A DNA stretch of 64,000 nt from contig CAJTOL010000008.1 in NCBI GenBank assembly GCA_910577645.1, positions 31,314-95,313 on the forward strand, in the 5' to 3' direction. The stretch is from an uncultured Lachnospiraceae bacterium (lineage in GTDB: Bacteria > Bacillota > Clostridia > Lachnospirales > Lachnospiraceae). Under the pieces are notes generated by a model. It worked only from the letters and a program-made list of their open reading frames with translations, made no database searches and was not told the origin of the DNA. The position numbers and the translations under genes are program-made. Positions 16,763 through 25,018 of the stretch are shown here, one piece after another (within the stretch, counting starts at the first letter, position 1; every line of letters starts with the position of its first letter).

Positions 16763-17428
16763 ATGGATGATTTTTTACATGTGATTAAGAGATCGCCACT
16801 GTTTTACGGGCTTCGGGATGAAGAGATTCCCCCTATGCTTCAGTGCCTGGCAGCGGATCAGAGGCAGTTTGAAAAGGGAGAATATATTTGCCGCATGGGA
16901 ATGGCGGCTACGGATTTTGCCATGATTTTAGAAGGGAGCGGCCAGGTAGTCCGGGAGGACTTCTGGGGCGGAGAGGAACGGTTTGAGGTTTTAGGAGCCG
17001 GGGGGCTTTTTGGGCCTGAGTTTGCCTGCGCTCAGGCCACCATCCTGCCGGTAGGACTCATTGCGGTGGAAACCTGCGAGGTGGTTTTTATGGAGTACAA
17101 GCGGATGATTAATGTATGCAACCTGGCCTGCGGTTTCCACAACCGGCTGCTTCAGAATATGCTTCGGATCCTGGCGGAGCAGAATGTCCGGATGGATCGG
17201 AACATCCGCCATATGGCCAGAAAGACTACCAGGGAAAAGCTGCTGTCCTACCTTTCTGAGGAAGCGGTGAAAAACGGAAGTCCTTCTTTTGAGGTGCCTT
17301 TTAGCAGGCAGGAGCTGGCGGATTATCTGGCAGTGGACAGGAGCGCCATGTCCAGCGAGCTGGGAAAGCTTCAGAGGGAAGGATATCTGGAAGCGAAAAG
17401 AAATTGGTTTATATTAAAGATTGTGTAA
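16763..17428 (+). CDS. Crp/Fnr family transcription regulator
   Basis: A 221-residue cytoplasmic regulator with an N-terminal cyclic-nucleotide-binding-type beta barrel (FEKGEYICRMG and the GGLFGPEF turn) and a C-terminal winged helix (FSRQELADYLAVDRSAMSSELGKLQREGYL). Two Cys in CNLACG could be redox- or ligand-relevant, but a classical four-Cys FNR cluster is not seen, nor the full cAMP-binding RxS motif. The ATG at 16763 begins 1 base after the argH stop, so it is co-transcribed with argH. Related Lachnospiraceae proteins often control anaerobic or nitrosative stress genes; the target here is unknown. Confidence 0.82.
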   Translation: MDDFLHVIKRSPLFYGLRDEEIPPMLQCLAADQRQFEKGEYICRMGMAATDFAMILEGSGQVVREDFWGGEERFEVLGAGGLFGPEFACAQATILPVGLIAVETCEVVFMEYKRMINVCNLACGFHNRLLQNMLRILAEQNVRMDRNIRHMARKTTREKLLSYLSEEAVKNGSPSFEVPFSRQELADYLAVDRSAMSSELGKLQREGYLEAKRNWFILKIV

Positions 17429-17507
17429 GAGAATGTGCAAAATGATATCATGGAGATTTCTGTTGACAGATGTCTGCCGGTTTCATTTTGCAGCATTCTC
17501 TTTTTTG
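17428..17507. repeat. Palindromic repeat, GCAAAATGA family (copy 4), acting as terminator
   Basis: AAGAGAATGTGCAAAATGA (17427 onward) pairs with the arm TTTCATTTTGCAGCATTCTC ending at 17500, and TTTTTT follows directly. The centre keeps GACAGATGTCTGCCGG, matching part of the longer copy at 19970. It begins at the stop codon of the Crp-type gene, so it should also be that unit's terminator. Confidence 0.75.
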
Positions 17508-17588
17508 TTTCACAGCCCGGGAAGCCGAATTTACCAAACTGTATGGGAATAGACTGATGGAAAGGAACGTGGATTTCAGGAGAACGGT

Positions 17589-18482
17589 ATGAAGTTTGGT
17601 TTGGCTTTGTCAGGAGGCGGAGCGAAAGGGGCGGCTCATGTGGGTGTTTTAATGGCGCTTTATGAACAGGGGATTGTGCCGGATGTGGTGGCAGGAACCA
17701 GCGCAGGAAGCATTGTGGCCGGGTGCCTGGCGGCGGGAATGACTCCGGGAGAGATTAGGGAAGAGGTAACCTATCTGTGCCAGTTCGGTTCTCGCTATTT
17801 AGACCCGGACTATCTGGGGATGCTTCGTTTTATTCCTCAGCTTTTGCACCGCCGGCCTACCTGCTTAAAGGGATTTTTAAAAGGAAACCGTCTCCTCCAA
17901 TATCTCTGTTATATTACAGAGGGAAAAGGAATAGAAGATTCGGCCCTGGGAATCCTGATCCCGGCAGTGGATTTGTATTCCGGCCGGACCGTGATTTATA
18001 CTAATCAGAAGCCGGTGGGGAGAAAGGAAAAACAGGTATCCGGGGAGCCGGTATACTGGGAGAACAGAGGGATGCTGTGCCGGATTATGATGGCCAGCAG
18101 CAGTTTTCCGGGGATTTTCTGTCCAAGAAGCCTGGACGGGAGAATGTTGGTGGACGGAGGAGTGACTTATAACCTGCCAACCAGCCTTTTGGCAGCTGTG
18201 GGAGTAAAAAGGATGATAGGGGTAGATGTGGGGAAGAACCTGGGGATCAGTGAAAAAAGCTCTATCCTGGATGTGGTGACCCGATCCTTTTCTATCCGGG
18301 GAGAGAGCCTGGAGCGATGCCATTCCCAGGAGGATGCGCTGATTTTACGGCCAAAACTTCCGGAAACTGCAGGGCTTTTGGACTTTTCCTCCATGACAGC
18401 CTCTATGGAGGCAGGGTATGATTATACGATAAAGAAGCTGCCGGCTATCCGCGAAAAATTGGATTGTAAAAAAAGTTTTTAA
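17589..18482 (+). CDS. Patatin-like phospholipase
   Basis: A 297-residue patatin-family lipid acyl hydrolase (RssA/YlbK-like). The oxyanion motif GGGAKGAAHVG (residues 9-19), nucleophile GTSAGS (Ser about residue 41) and the catalytic Asp in VDGGVTYN (about residue 197) are all present. No signal peptide is seen, so it acts in the cytoplasm or at the inner membrane face. A ribosome site AGGAG lies 8 bases upstream. It stands between a terminator-repeat and the sigma-factor gene, with a 71-base gap to the latter. Substrate is unknown. Confidence 0.88.
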   Translation: MKFGLALSGGGAKGAAHVGVLMALYEQGIVPDVVAGTSAGSIVAGCLAAGMTPGEIREEVTYLCQFGSRYLDPDYLGMLRFIPQLLHRRPTCLKGFLKGNRLLQYLCYITEGKGIEDSALGILIPAVDLYSGRTVIYTNQKPVGRKEKQVSGEPVYWENRGMLCRIMMASSSFPGIFCPRSLDGRMLVDGGVTYNLPTSLLAAVGVKRMIGVDVGKNLGISEKSSILDVVTRSFSIRGESLERCHSQEDALILRPKLPETAGLLDFSSMTASMEAGYDYTIKKLPAIREKLDCKKSF

Positions 18483-18553
18483 AATAAATGAACCATTTCC
18501 TTTGCTGCTGTCTCTATATGACAGGTGCACCAAACAGGAAGGAGGATATTTGG

Positions 18554-19123
18554 ATGGAAGATAGAATACTGGTTCAGCGCATGATAGGAGATGATATGGA
18601 TGCTCTGGAAACCATCATGGAAAAGAATCAGAGAGATCTTTTGCGTCTGGCCTACCTGATTTCCGGAAATTATGCAGACAGCGAGGATATTGTTCAGGAA
18701 ACCTTTGTTCAGGTCTATTTAAAGAGAAAAACTATTCGGGAGCCGGAATATTTTAAAACCTGGCTTATCCGGATGATGACCCGGATTGCCTGGCGCTATT
18801 TAAAGAAAAAAAGGAGAGAACATCCGGTAGGAGATATTATGGAGGAATGCAACGCTGTTGAGCCGGATCTTTTTGATTCGGTTTTAAAGGGCATAGAGCG
18901 CCGGGAAGAATCTCAGGAGCTTTATCAGGCAATTAAAAGGCTTCCGGTGAAGCAGCGGACAGCGGTGATTCTCTACTATTTTGAGGAAATGGGTACAAAG
19001 GAGATTGCAACCGTATCCGGATGTCTGGAAGGAACTGTAAAATCCCGGCTTTATGGCGCCAGAAAAAGGCTGCGTCAGGAGCTTTCAGGCGCTTGTCTTA
19101 CAGAAGGGAGGGTATCGCTGTGA
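18554..19123 (+). CDS. ECF-type RNA polymerase sigma factor
   Basis: A 189-residue sigma-70 family factor with region 2 (ADSEDIVQETFVQVYL) and region 4 (QRTAVILYYFEEMGTKEIATVSGCLEGTVKSRLYGARKRL), the usual size for an ECF sigma. The ATG at 18554 has GGAAGGAGG upstream; the longer frame to 18488 has none. Its stop codon overlaps the GTG start of the next gene (GTGA), which encodes a membrane protein typical of cognate anti-sigma factors. The pair probably controls an envelope-stress or signalling response. Confidence 0.88.
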   Translation: MEDRILVQRMIGDDMDALETIMEKNQRDLLRLAYLISGNYADSEDIVQETFVQVYLKRKTIREPEYFKTWLIRMMTRIAWRYLKKKRREHPVGDIMEECNAVEPDLFDSVLKGIERREESQELYQAIKRLPVKQRTAVILYYFEEMGTKEIATVSGCLEGTVKSRLYGARKRLRQELSGACLTEGRVSL

Positions 19124-19968
19124 GAGGAAGATATGGAAAGAGGATAAAGGAGGATATTTGGCAGGAGGAGTTGGACAACCAAATCCGGGAAACCCTGCAA
19201 AATGAGGCGTATACCTTCAGCCTGGCCGAAAACAGGGGGGGATCCGCCTGGACAGAGGCCAGAGAAAAGGCTTTGAGGCAGCAGGTGATGGAACGAATAA
19301 AACAGGATAAAAAGGAGGAAATGTTTATGAGATATTCAAAGTGGAGCGTTAAAAAAATTGCAGTAATTGCGGCAGCTATGTGTATTTTGGGAAGCGCGGC
19401 AGTAATGGCGGCCGGAAAGTTTTCCGGAACCACCGGCCACAGCAGCGCACAGGAGGAATTTACTTCCTATGGGGAAATTGCCAAAGCGAAGAAGAAATAT
19501 GGGATCTCCTTTGAGATAAAAGGGCCGGAGACTTTTGAGAACGGATTTACCTTTAAGAGCGGCAGGCCGGTTCATGTGTCCGGAGTTGACGAACAAGGCA
19601 ATGAGACAGCGCTTCCTGTGGAAATGCATCTGGTATATGGAAAGGCAGGCATGGCAGATGTAAACTTAAATCAGGGGAAGACCAGACCAGGAAATGGGGA
19701 TTCCGCCAATGAGAACGGGGATATCCGCTACCGTTACATTCAGGACCATTATAAATTTGTACCAGCATCCTATGAGCTGACAGAAGCAGACAAAGCGGCC
19801 GAGGCAGCCGGAGAACTGTATATCAGTTATGGAAGCGATCAGGTAGAAGAAAATATTGTGTCCTCAGTAACATGGAGCGCAGCGGGAGTAACTTATACGC
19901 TGATGTCCTTTGACACTACGCTGACTCAAAACGAGATGATAGAGATGGCAAAGGAAATTATGAAATAA
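19120..19968 (+). CDS. Membrane-bound anti-sigma factor-like protein
   Basis: A 282-residue protein. The cytoplasmic N-terminal 80 residues are charged (KEDIWQEELDNQIRETLQ), followed by one membrane segment (KIAVIAAAMCILGSAAVMAA) and an external domain of about 160 residues. This is the layout of Firmicutes anti-sigma factors with DUF4179/DUF4367-like outer domains. The start is the GTG at 19120, overlapping the sigma stop codon, with GGGAGG 7 bases upstream. Role is inferred mainly from the coupling with the sigma gene. No zinc-binding HxxxCxxC motif is visible, so it is not a ZAS-type factor. Confidence 0.75.
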   Translation: MRGRYGKRIKEDIWQEELDNQIRETLQNEAYTFSLAENRGGSAWTEAREKALRQQVMERIKQDKKEEMFMRYSKWSVKKIAVIAAAMCILGSAAVMAAGKFSGTTGHSSAQEEFTSYGEIAKAKKKYGISFEIKGPETFENGFTFKSGRPVHVSGVDEQGNETALPVEMHLVYGKAGMADVNLNQGKTRPGNGDSANENGDIRYRYIQDHYKFVPASYELTEADKAAEAAGELYISYGSDQVEENIVSSVTWSAAGVTYTLMSFDTTLTQNEMIEMAKEIMK

Positions 19969-19969
19969 C

Positions 19970-20092
19970 AGAAACGGGGATATGGAAAAATAAAGAGACT
20001 TTCTATTAGCAGATGTCCGCATCTTAAGCACACATGTACTGGACAGCGCTAATAGAAAGTCTCTGGTTTCATTTTGCCACATCCCCGTTTCT
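19970..20092. repeat. Palindromic repeat, GCAAAATGA family (copy 5, best full-length form)
   Basis: A nested inverted repeat. The outer arms AGAAACGGGGAT (19970-19981) and ATCCCCGTTTCT (20081-20092) are perfect over 12 bp. The inner arms AGAGACTTTCTATTAGC (19994-20010) and its exact complement (20048-20064) are perfect over 17 bp. The 37-base centre holds AGATGTCCGCAT and ATGTACTGGACAGC, shared with the copy at 5903. It lies between the converging anti-sigma and HxlR genes. Confidence 0.85.
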
Positions 20093-20100
20093 GGTAACGA

Positions 20101-20439
20101 TTATAATTTATCTGTATTTACCAGGTTTTGGTAGTTGATTCCCCATTCCCCCAAAGCATTTATAATGGGCCGCATGGTTTCTCCCAGGTCACTGAGGGCG
20201 TATTCCACTTTGGGAGGAACCTCCGGGTATACAGTGCGGGTCACAATGCCGCTGTACTCCATAAACCGGAGATTGTCGGTCAATACCTTTTGACTTAGAC
20301 CCGGAAGGCTTTTTAAAAGCTCATTAAAACGGTAAGGCCGCTCCAGCAAATTACGCAGAATTAAAAGTCTCCATTTATTTCCAATTAACTGTACCGTAGT
20401 TGCTACCGGACAGGCGGGCAGTTCTTCTTTTGTAAGCAT
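20101..20439 (-). CDS. HxlR family transcription regulator
   Basis: A 112-residue winged-helix regulator of the HxlR family. The N-terminal Cys (PACPVATTVQLIGNKW) is conserved in many members that sense electrophiles or oxidants; the helix-turn-helix is RFNELLKSLPGLSQKVLTDNL. The ATG at 20439 follows CAGGAGG; the 69 upstream codons in frame include the promoter and are not coding. It is transcribed away from a metal P-type ATPase. A perfect 16-bp palindrome lies at that gene's promoter (20611-20626), so it probably controls the ATPase gene. Confidence 0.85.
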   Translation of the reverse strand: MLTKEELPACPVATTVQLIGNKWRLLILRNLLERPYRFNELLKSLPGLSQKVLTDNLRFMEYSGIVTRTVYPEVPPKVEYALSDLGETMRPIINALGEWGINYQNLVNTDKL

Positions 20440-20511
20440 AAAAACCTCCTGATTGTGTAGGGCCTGATTATAAGCAGCTGAGACATCCGATAGGGGATCT
20501 GAACTGTTACG

Positions 20512-20540
20512 ATTATAATATAGTATCCGGCTCCATACAA
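20512..20540 (-). promoter_or_regulatory. Promoter for the HxlR gene
   Basis: On the minus strand TTGTAT (20540-20535) and TATAAT (20517-20512) are 17 bases apart. Transcription would begin near 20505, about 65 bases before the start codon. Confidence 0.6.
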
Positions 20541-20573
20541 TATCTTTTAACGGGTTTCGCAAAAATTTTTCCC

Positions 20574-20626
20574 TTGACTTTTTTAAAAAAGAGAGTATAT
20601 TATGTAATATATTCATACATATGAAT
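20574..20626 (+). promoter_or_regulatory. Promoter and candidate HxlR operator before the P-type ATPase gene
   Basis: TTGACT (20574-20579) is followed by a -10 region TATATTAT (20596-20603) at 16-18 bases spacing. The perfect palindrome ATTCATACATATGAAT (20611-20626) covers the expected transcription start, a repressor position. A further TCATATGA lies at 20633-20640. Confidence 0.65.
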
Positions 20627-20734
20627 AATTGCTCATATGATAACATGAAAGAAATGCCTGGTATGTTCCTTTGCCTATTGAGAAGAAATGTATCAGCGCA
20701 CCGGAAAAGTTAAAGTTAAGGAGGTCTGCAGGAA

Positions 20735-22636
20735 ATGAATAAAAAGCAGAAAAAAATGCTGTTCCGCATTATTACAGCAGCAATTTTAATGATAGGGCTG
20801 GCCTTTCTGCCGGTGGATGGCTATATCCGGTTCGCCTTGTATTTGATTCCCTATCTGATTATTGGCTATGATATTTTAAAGAAGGCCCTTTATGGAATTC
20901 GAAATCGTCAGGTGTTTGATGAAAATTTCCTGATGGCGGTTGCCACCATGGGGGCTATGGCTATTGGCCTTTTGGAAAGCGGAGATTATGTTGAAGCCAT
21001 TGCGGTTATGCTCTTTTACCAGATCGGGGAATTATTTCAGAGCTATGCTGTGGGAAAAAGCAGGAAAAACATCAGCGCCCTTATGGATATTCGTCCCGAC
21101 TACGCTAACATTGAAGAGGACGGAAAGCTAAAAAAGGTAGATCCGGATGATGTGGAAACCGGCTCTGTGATTATCGTTCAGCCTGGAGAGAAGGTTCCCA
21201 TTGACGGTGTGGTAATAGAGGGAAAATCCAATTTAAATACCAGCGCCTTAACTGGTGAAAGCCTTCCCAGAGAAGTGAAAGAGGGAGATGAAATTATCAG
21301 CGGGTGCATCAATATGACCCGGGTTCTGCGGATCCGCACTACCAAAGAATTTGAAGAATCCACTGCATCAAAAATCCTGGAGCTGGTGGAAAATTCCAGT
21401 ACCAGAAAGTCGAAATCAGAGGACTTTATCACGAAATTTGCCCGGTATTATACCCCGGCAGTATGCTACAGCGCTTTAGGGTTAGCCATCCTTCCGCCTT
21501 TGGTGCAGATGGTAATTTCAGGAGGAAATCCCCAGTGGAGCGTATGGATTTACCGGGCTCTGACTTTCCTGGTTATCAGCTGTCCCTGCGCTTTGGTTAT
21601 CAGTATTCCTTTAAGCTTTTTTGCAGGTATCGGCGGAGCCAGCAGAGAGGGAATCCTGGTTAAAGGCTCCAACTATTTGGAGAGCTTATCCCAGACAAAA
21701 TATGTGGTATTTGATAAGACAGGAACCTTGACCCAGGGAGTTTTTGAGGTAAACGGAATCCATCACAACGAGCTGGAAAACCAGAAAATTTTAGAGTATG
21801 CGGCTCTGGCGGAAAGCGCGTCTCTCCACCCTATCAGCAAAAGTATTCAGAGAGCCTACGGCAAGGAGCTGGATCGCTCCAGGGTGGAAAATATTGAGGA
21901 AATCAGCGGAAACGGAGTTACTGCCGTGGTGGACAAAATCCCGGTGGCAGCAGGAAATGATAAGCTGATGAGACAGCTTGGCATTTCCTACATTAACTGC
22001 CATTGTACCGGTACCATTGTCCACATGGCAATCGGTGGAAAATATGCCGGCCATATTGTTATTTCCGATGTGGTAAGGGAAAACTCCAAAGACGCAGTTC
22101 AGGCGCTGAAGGATGCGGGAATCCAGAAAACGGTGATGCTTACAGGAGATGCGGGGAAAGTAGCGGATCAGGTGGCGGCGGATCTGAATATTGACCAGGT
22201 TTACAGTGAGCTGCTTCCGGCTGACAAAGTTTCTAAGGTAGAAGAACTTCTGGAAGAAAAGGACAGAAGAAACGGGGTGTCCAGAAAGGCCAAGCTGGCT
22301 TTTGTGGGGGACGGAATCAACGATGCCCCGGTATTGTCCAGGGCTGATATCGGTATTGCCATGGGGGCCCTGGGATCCGATGCCGCAATTGAGGCCGCCG
22401 ATATCGTGCTGATGGACGACGACCCCATGAAGATTACAAAAGCCATTAAAATCTCTAAAAAGTGTTTGGGGATTGTTTACCAGAATATTATTTTTGCACT
22501 GGGAATCAAGGCAATTTGCCTGATATTGGGGGCCATGGGGATCGCCAATATGTGGCTTGCCATTTTTGCCGATGTAGGGGTGATGATCATTGCAGTGCTC
22601 AATGCGATTCGGGCATTGTTTGTGAAGAAGCTGTAG
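20735..22636 (+). CDS. Heavy-metal P1B-type ATPase (Zn/Cd/Pb-type)
   Basis: A 633-residue metal-exporting ATPase. The phosphorylation motif DKTGTLT, TGES actuator loop, membrane metal site SCPCALVIS (CPC), HP motif SLHPISKS, TGD and the hinge GDGINDAP are all present. The last membrane segment carries FADVGVMIIAVLNAIR, as in ZntA/CadA-type pumps. There is no N-terminal metal-binding (HMA, CxxC) domain; the protein begins almost directly with membrane segments. Its 3' end overlaps the converging LacI gene by 38 bases. Divergent control by an HxlR protein rather than an ArsR/CadC or MerR type is unusual. Confidence 0.92.
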   Translation: MNKKQKKMLFRIITAAILMIGLAFLPVDGYIRFALYLIPYLIIGYDILKKALYGIRNRQVFDENFLMAVATMGAMAIGLLESGDYVEAIAVMLFYQIGELFQSYAVGKSRKNISALMDIRPDYANIEEDGKLKKVDPDDVETGSVIIVQPGEKVPIDGVVIEGKSNLNTSALTGESLPREVKEGDEIISGCINMTRVLRIRTTKEFEESTASKILELVENSSTRKSKSEDFITKFARYYTPAVCYSALGLAILPPLVQMVISGGNPQWSVWIYRALTFLVISCPCALVISIPLSFFAGIGGASREGILVKGSNYLESLSQTKYVVFDKTGTLTQGVFEVNGIHHNELENQKILEYAALAESASLHPISKSIQRAYGKELDRSRVENIEEISGNGVTAVVDKIPVAAGNDKLMRQLGISYINCHCTGTIVHMAIGGKYAGHIVISDVVRENSKDAVQALKDAGIQKTVMLTGDAGKVADQVAADLNIDQVYSELLPADKVSKVEELLEEKDRRNGVSRKAKLAFVGDGINDAPVLSRADIGIAMGALGSDAAIEAADIVLMDDDPMKITKAIKISKKCLGIVYQNIIFALGIKAICLILGAMGIANMWLAIFADVGVMIIAVLNAIRALFVKKL

Positions 22637-24662
22637 CAGCGGCTGCAGCTCCTTCCTTGGAAAATTCAAACTTCAGGGCGCTTGCCAGCTTATCCGGAGC
22701 ATTTTCATGCATAACCTCTTTCCAGGCAGCCAGCAGGTTGTGACGTTCCACGATGCAGGGGGAGATGCCGATATATTCGTATCCCCGCTGATTTAAAAGG
22801 GCTTTGGCTACTGCCTGCCCGGCGGCTACTCCCTGGTCGTAGGCCTTTTGGGCGCTGAGGCCCAGGACAAAATCTTCGTCGGCGATAATCCGGGCGATCT
22901 CGTAATCCAGGTCAAAGGTCACAATTTTAATATCCAACCGTCCAAGCTCCTTTAAGGCCCGGATTACTCCCATGGCCGGGCCTTCCCAGGACACGTAAAG
23001 TCCTTTGATCTCCGGGTGGGCAGTAAGCATCTGCCTGGCTACCTCATATGCATGGGAAATCTGATAAAAAGGTTCAGACTCTACAATGGTAATATTGGGA
23101 TACTCTTCCCGAATCGTCTGCTCTGCATTCATATCCCGCAGGTGGGTTCCTAAAAATTTACTTCCGTGAATGATAAAGCCCACCACCACATCGTTTTCTT
23201 TCTTAAAATATTCTCCCAAAAGAACGGCGCCATTGCGGCCGTTTTCCCTCTCGTTGGTAGATACCAGGGAATAATAATCTTCCCTACGCATGCCGTCGGG
23301 CACATTGCTGATAAAAACCAGTTTAGTTTCCTTGGAAAGCTGGCGGAATTTTTGGGCAGTGGCAGCATCGTCTACCGGAATTGCCACAATGGCATCCACC
23401 CCCTGCATCCGCAGGCTTTCTAACTGGATGGCCTGAAGGTTCGGATCAAAATGGGCATCTGTTACCGACACAATAGAGATGCCGCATCGGGATAAAATAT
23501 AGCGCAGCCCCTTTTCGTGCATAGCGGCCCACAAGGTGTTTCCGTAATGGAAGGAAACGCCTACCCGGTAGTCCTTCCCCTGAAGCTCCTTGACCTCGGC
23601 CGGGGTGAGATCCAGGTTGTCCGGAAGTACGGTAGTTTCCCCGTAAGGGCCTTTCCCTATGGTTTTGACAGACCGGCGCACCTCCAGCAGAGAAGGAATT
23701 CGTACCTCCTCTACCTGAAAATCTCCATTTATCTGTTTTAACAAAAGCCCCAAAGCCGTTTCTGCCATTTTCCGGCAGTCATGGGAAAAAGTAGTGAGAG
23801 GGGTGCGGATCAGATGACACCAGGTGTCATCGCTAAAACCGATTACCGATACCTGGCCGGGGATATCCAGGGCTAATTGCTGAAGCATGGATAGGAGGAT
23901 CTGGGTGATCCGGTTTCCGCAGGCAATGTAAGCGGTGGGACGGAAGGCCTCACAATGGTTGATAATGGCCCGCTCACAATCTTTGGTATCATACAAATTC
24001 ATTTTTACAATGTTGGTATCATCACAGTGAACGCCTGCGTCAAACATGGCGTCTAAAAACCCGGTAAGCTGTTCATTGGAGGTAGAGATTTCCCGATCAT
24101 TGATGACCAGCCCGATGTTTTTGTGACCGCTGTTAAGCAGGGTCTGGGTTCCTTTATAAATGATGGTTTTGTTGTCCGCCGCTACACAGGAAACAGAGCG
24201 ATCGGTTACCATCCGCTCCAGACAAACCATGGGAAGGCCTCTTTTTAAAAGTTTCCTTAAATGCTTGCTGTCACTGCTTACCGGCGCAATAATCAGACCG
24301 GCAATTTTCTTATCATTAACCAGATTTTCCAGAATCCGTTTTTCTGTTTCCAGATTGTCAAAGGTCAGGTAAAGGGATATGGAGTATCCCTTTGCTTCCC
24401 CCAACTGGGCCAAAACGGTAAAGATTCTGGAAAAAAGAGAGCCGCCGATAGTGGGAATTACCATGGCAATAATAGAACCGGCCCCCACTTTGATAACAGA
24501 TTCCTGCTTCCTGGATTTTATCTGATATCCGGTGGATTCTATAGCCTGCCGGACAGTTTCGATTAACTCTGGCTTTACATACCGGGTTCCATTGATAACG
24601 TGAGAAACAGTTGCAATGGAGACGCCGGCTGATTTTGCCACATCTTTAATGGTAGTTCCCAT
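22599..24662 (-). CDS. LacI regulator with two tandem sugar-binding domains
   Basis: At 687 residues it is about twice the length of a LacI repressor. Residues 1-55 are the LacI DNA-binding domain (TTIKDVAKSAGVSIATVSHV, hinge further on). Residues about 60-340 form a standard LacI effector domain ending EVRIPSLLEVRRSV. After a linker rich in L, T and P, residues about 370-655 are a second periplasmic-binding-type domain starting YRVGVSFHYGNTLWAAMHEKG, resembling the binding proteins of ribose-type ABC transporters. The start at 24662 has GAGGTG upstream. Two copies of ATTTACGTAAAT, plus a third imperfect one, lie between it and the divergent sugar operon, implying auto- and operon control. 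The C-terminal domain may sense a second ligand. Confidence 0.85.
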   Translation of the reverse strand: MGTTIKDVAKSAGVSIATVSHVINGTRYVKPELIETVRQAIESTGYQIKSRKQESVIKVGAGSIIAMVIPTIGGSLFSRIFTVLAQLGEAKGYSISLYLTFDNLETEKRILENLVNDKKIAGLIIAPVSSDSKHLRKLLKRGLPMVCLERMVTDRSVSCVAADNKTIIYKGTQTLLNSGHKNIGLVINDREISTSNEQLTGFLDAMFDAGVHCDDTNIVKMNLYDTKDCERAIINHCEAFRPTAYIACGNRITQILLSMLQQLALDIPGQVSVIGFSDDTWCHLIRTPLTTFSHDCRKMAETALGLLLKQINGDFQVEEVRIPSLLEVRRSVKTIGKGPYGETTVLPDNLDLTPAEVKELQGKDYRVGVSFHYGNTLWAAMHEKGLRYILSRCGISIVSVTDAHFDPNLQAIQLESLRMQGVDAIVAIPVDDAATAQKFRQLSKETKLVFISNVPDGMRREDYYSLVSTNERENGRNGAVLLGEYFKKENDVVVGFIIHGSKFLGTHLRDMNAEQTIREEYPNITIVESEPFYQISHAYEVARQMLTAHPEIKGLYVSWEGPAMGVIRALKELGRLDIKIVTFDLDYEIARIIADEDFVLGLSAQKAYDQGVAAGQAVAKALLNQRGYEYIGISPCIVERHNLLAAWKEVMHENAPDKLASALKFEFSKEGAAAAATASSQTMPESH

Positions 24663-24674
24663 AAAACACCTCAT

Positions 24675-24686
24675 ATTTACGTAAAT
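24675..24686. promoter_or_regulatory. LacI operator 1
   Basis: ATTTACGTAAAT, a perfect 12-bp palindrome 12 bases upstream of the LacI gene start, suited to autoregulation. The central CG is typical of LacI-family sites. Confidence 0.7.
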
Positions 24687-24833
24687 TTAATTATAATATA
24701 GCAAGTTCTTCGATTAAAGTCAAATTTTCATTTGGACTTTTTTGAAAAGAGTGGAAGAGAATTGCTAATGACAGAGAACGGTTTGGAAAGTAAAATTAAA
24801 AAGAAGCTTTTATTTTAAGAGGAAATTATTGAT

Positions 24834-24845
24834 ATTTACGTAAAT
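24834..24845. promoter_or_regulatory. LacI operator 2
   Basis: A second identical ATTTACGTAAAT palindrome, 159 bases from the first and 115 from the third, which would allow looping between sites. It lies in the otherwise gene-free stretch 24663-25018. Confidence 0.7.
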
Positions 24846-24921
24846 AATTTCTGGTTCTTGTAATTATAGCACAAAACACACAAAAAAGCCCTGTATAAAA
24901 CGCAGAAAACTAGAAAAAGTG

Positions 24922-24960
24922 TTGACTGACAGGTATTGAAATGGTATTATTTACGTAAAC
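24922..24960 (+). promoter_or_regulatory. Sugar-operon promoter overlapped by LacI operator 3
   Basis: TTGACT (24922-24927) and TATTAT (24945-24950) are 17 bases apart. ATTTACGTAAAC (24949-24960) overlaps the -10 and the start site, the classic repression geometry. It drives the binding-protein gene at 25019. Confidence 0.75.
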
Positions 24961-25018
24961 AAAGCGGGCTGTGACGCTTAACACGCAGCGAATCATTTAA
25001 AGAGGAGGATTTTACTTT

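Noticed and set aside
21791..22669. 292-codon open frame on the minus strand
   Set aside because: Antisense shadow of the P-type ATPase gene; Cys/His-rich, no family similarity and no ribosome site.
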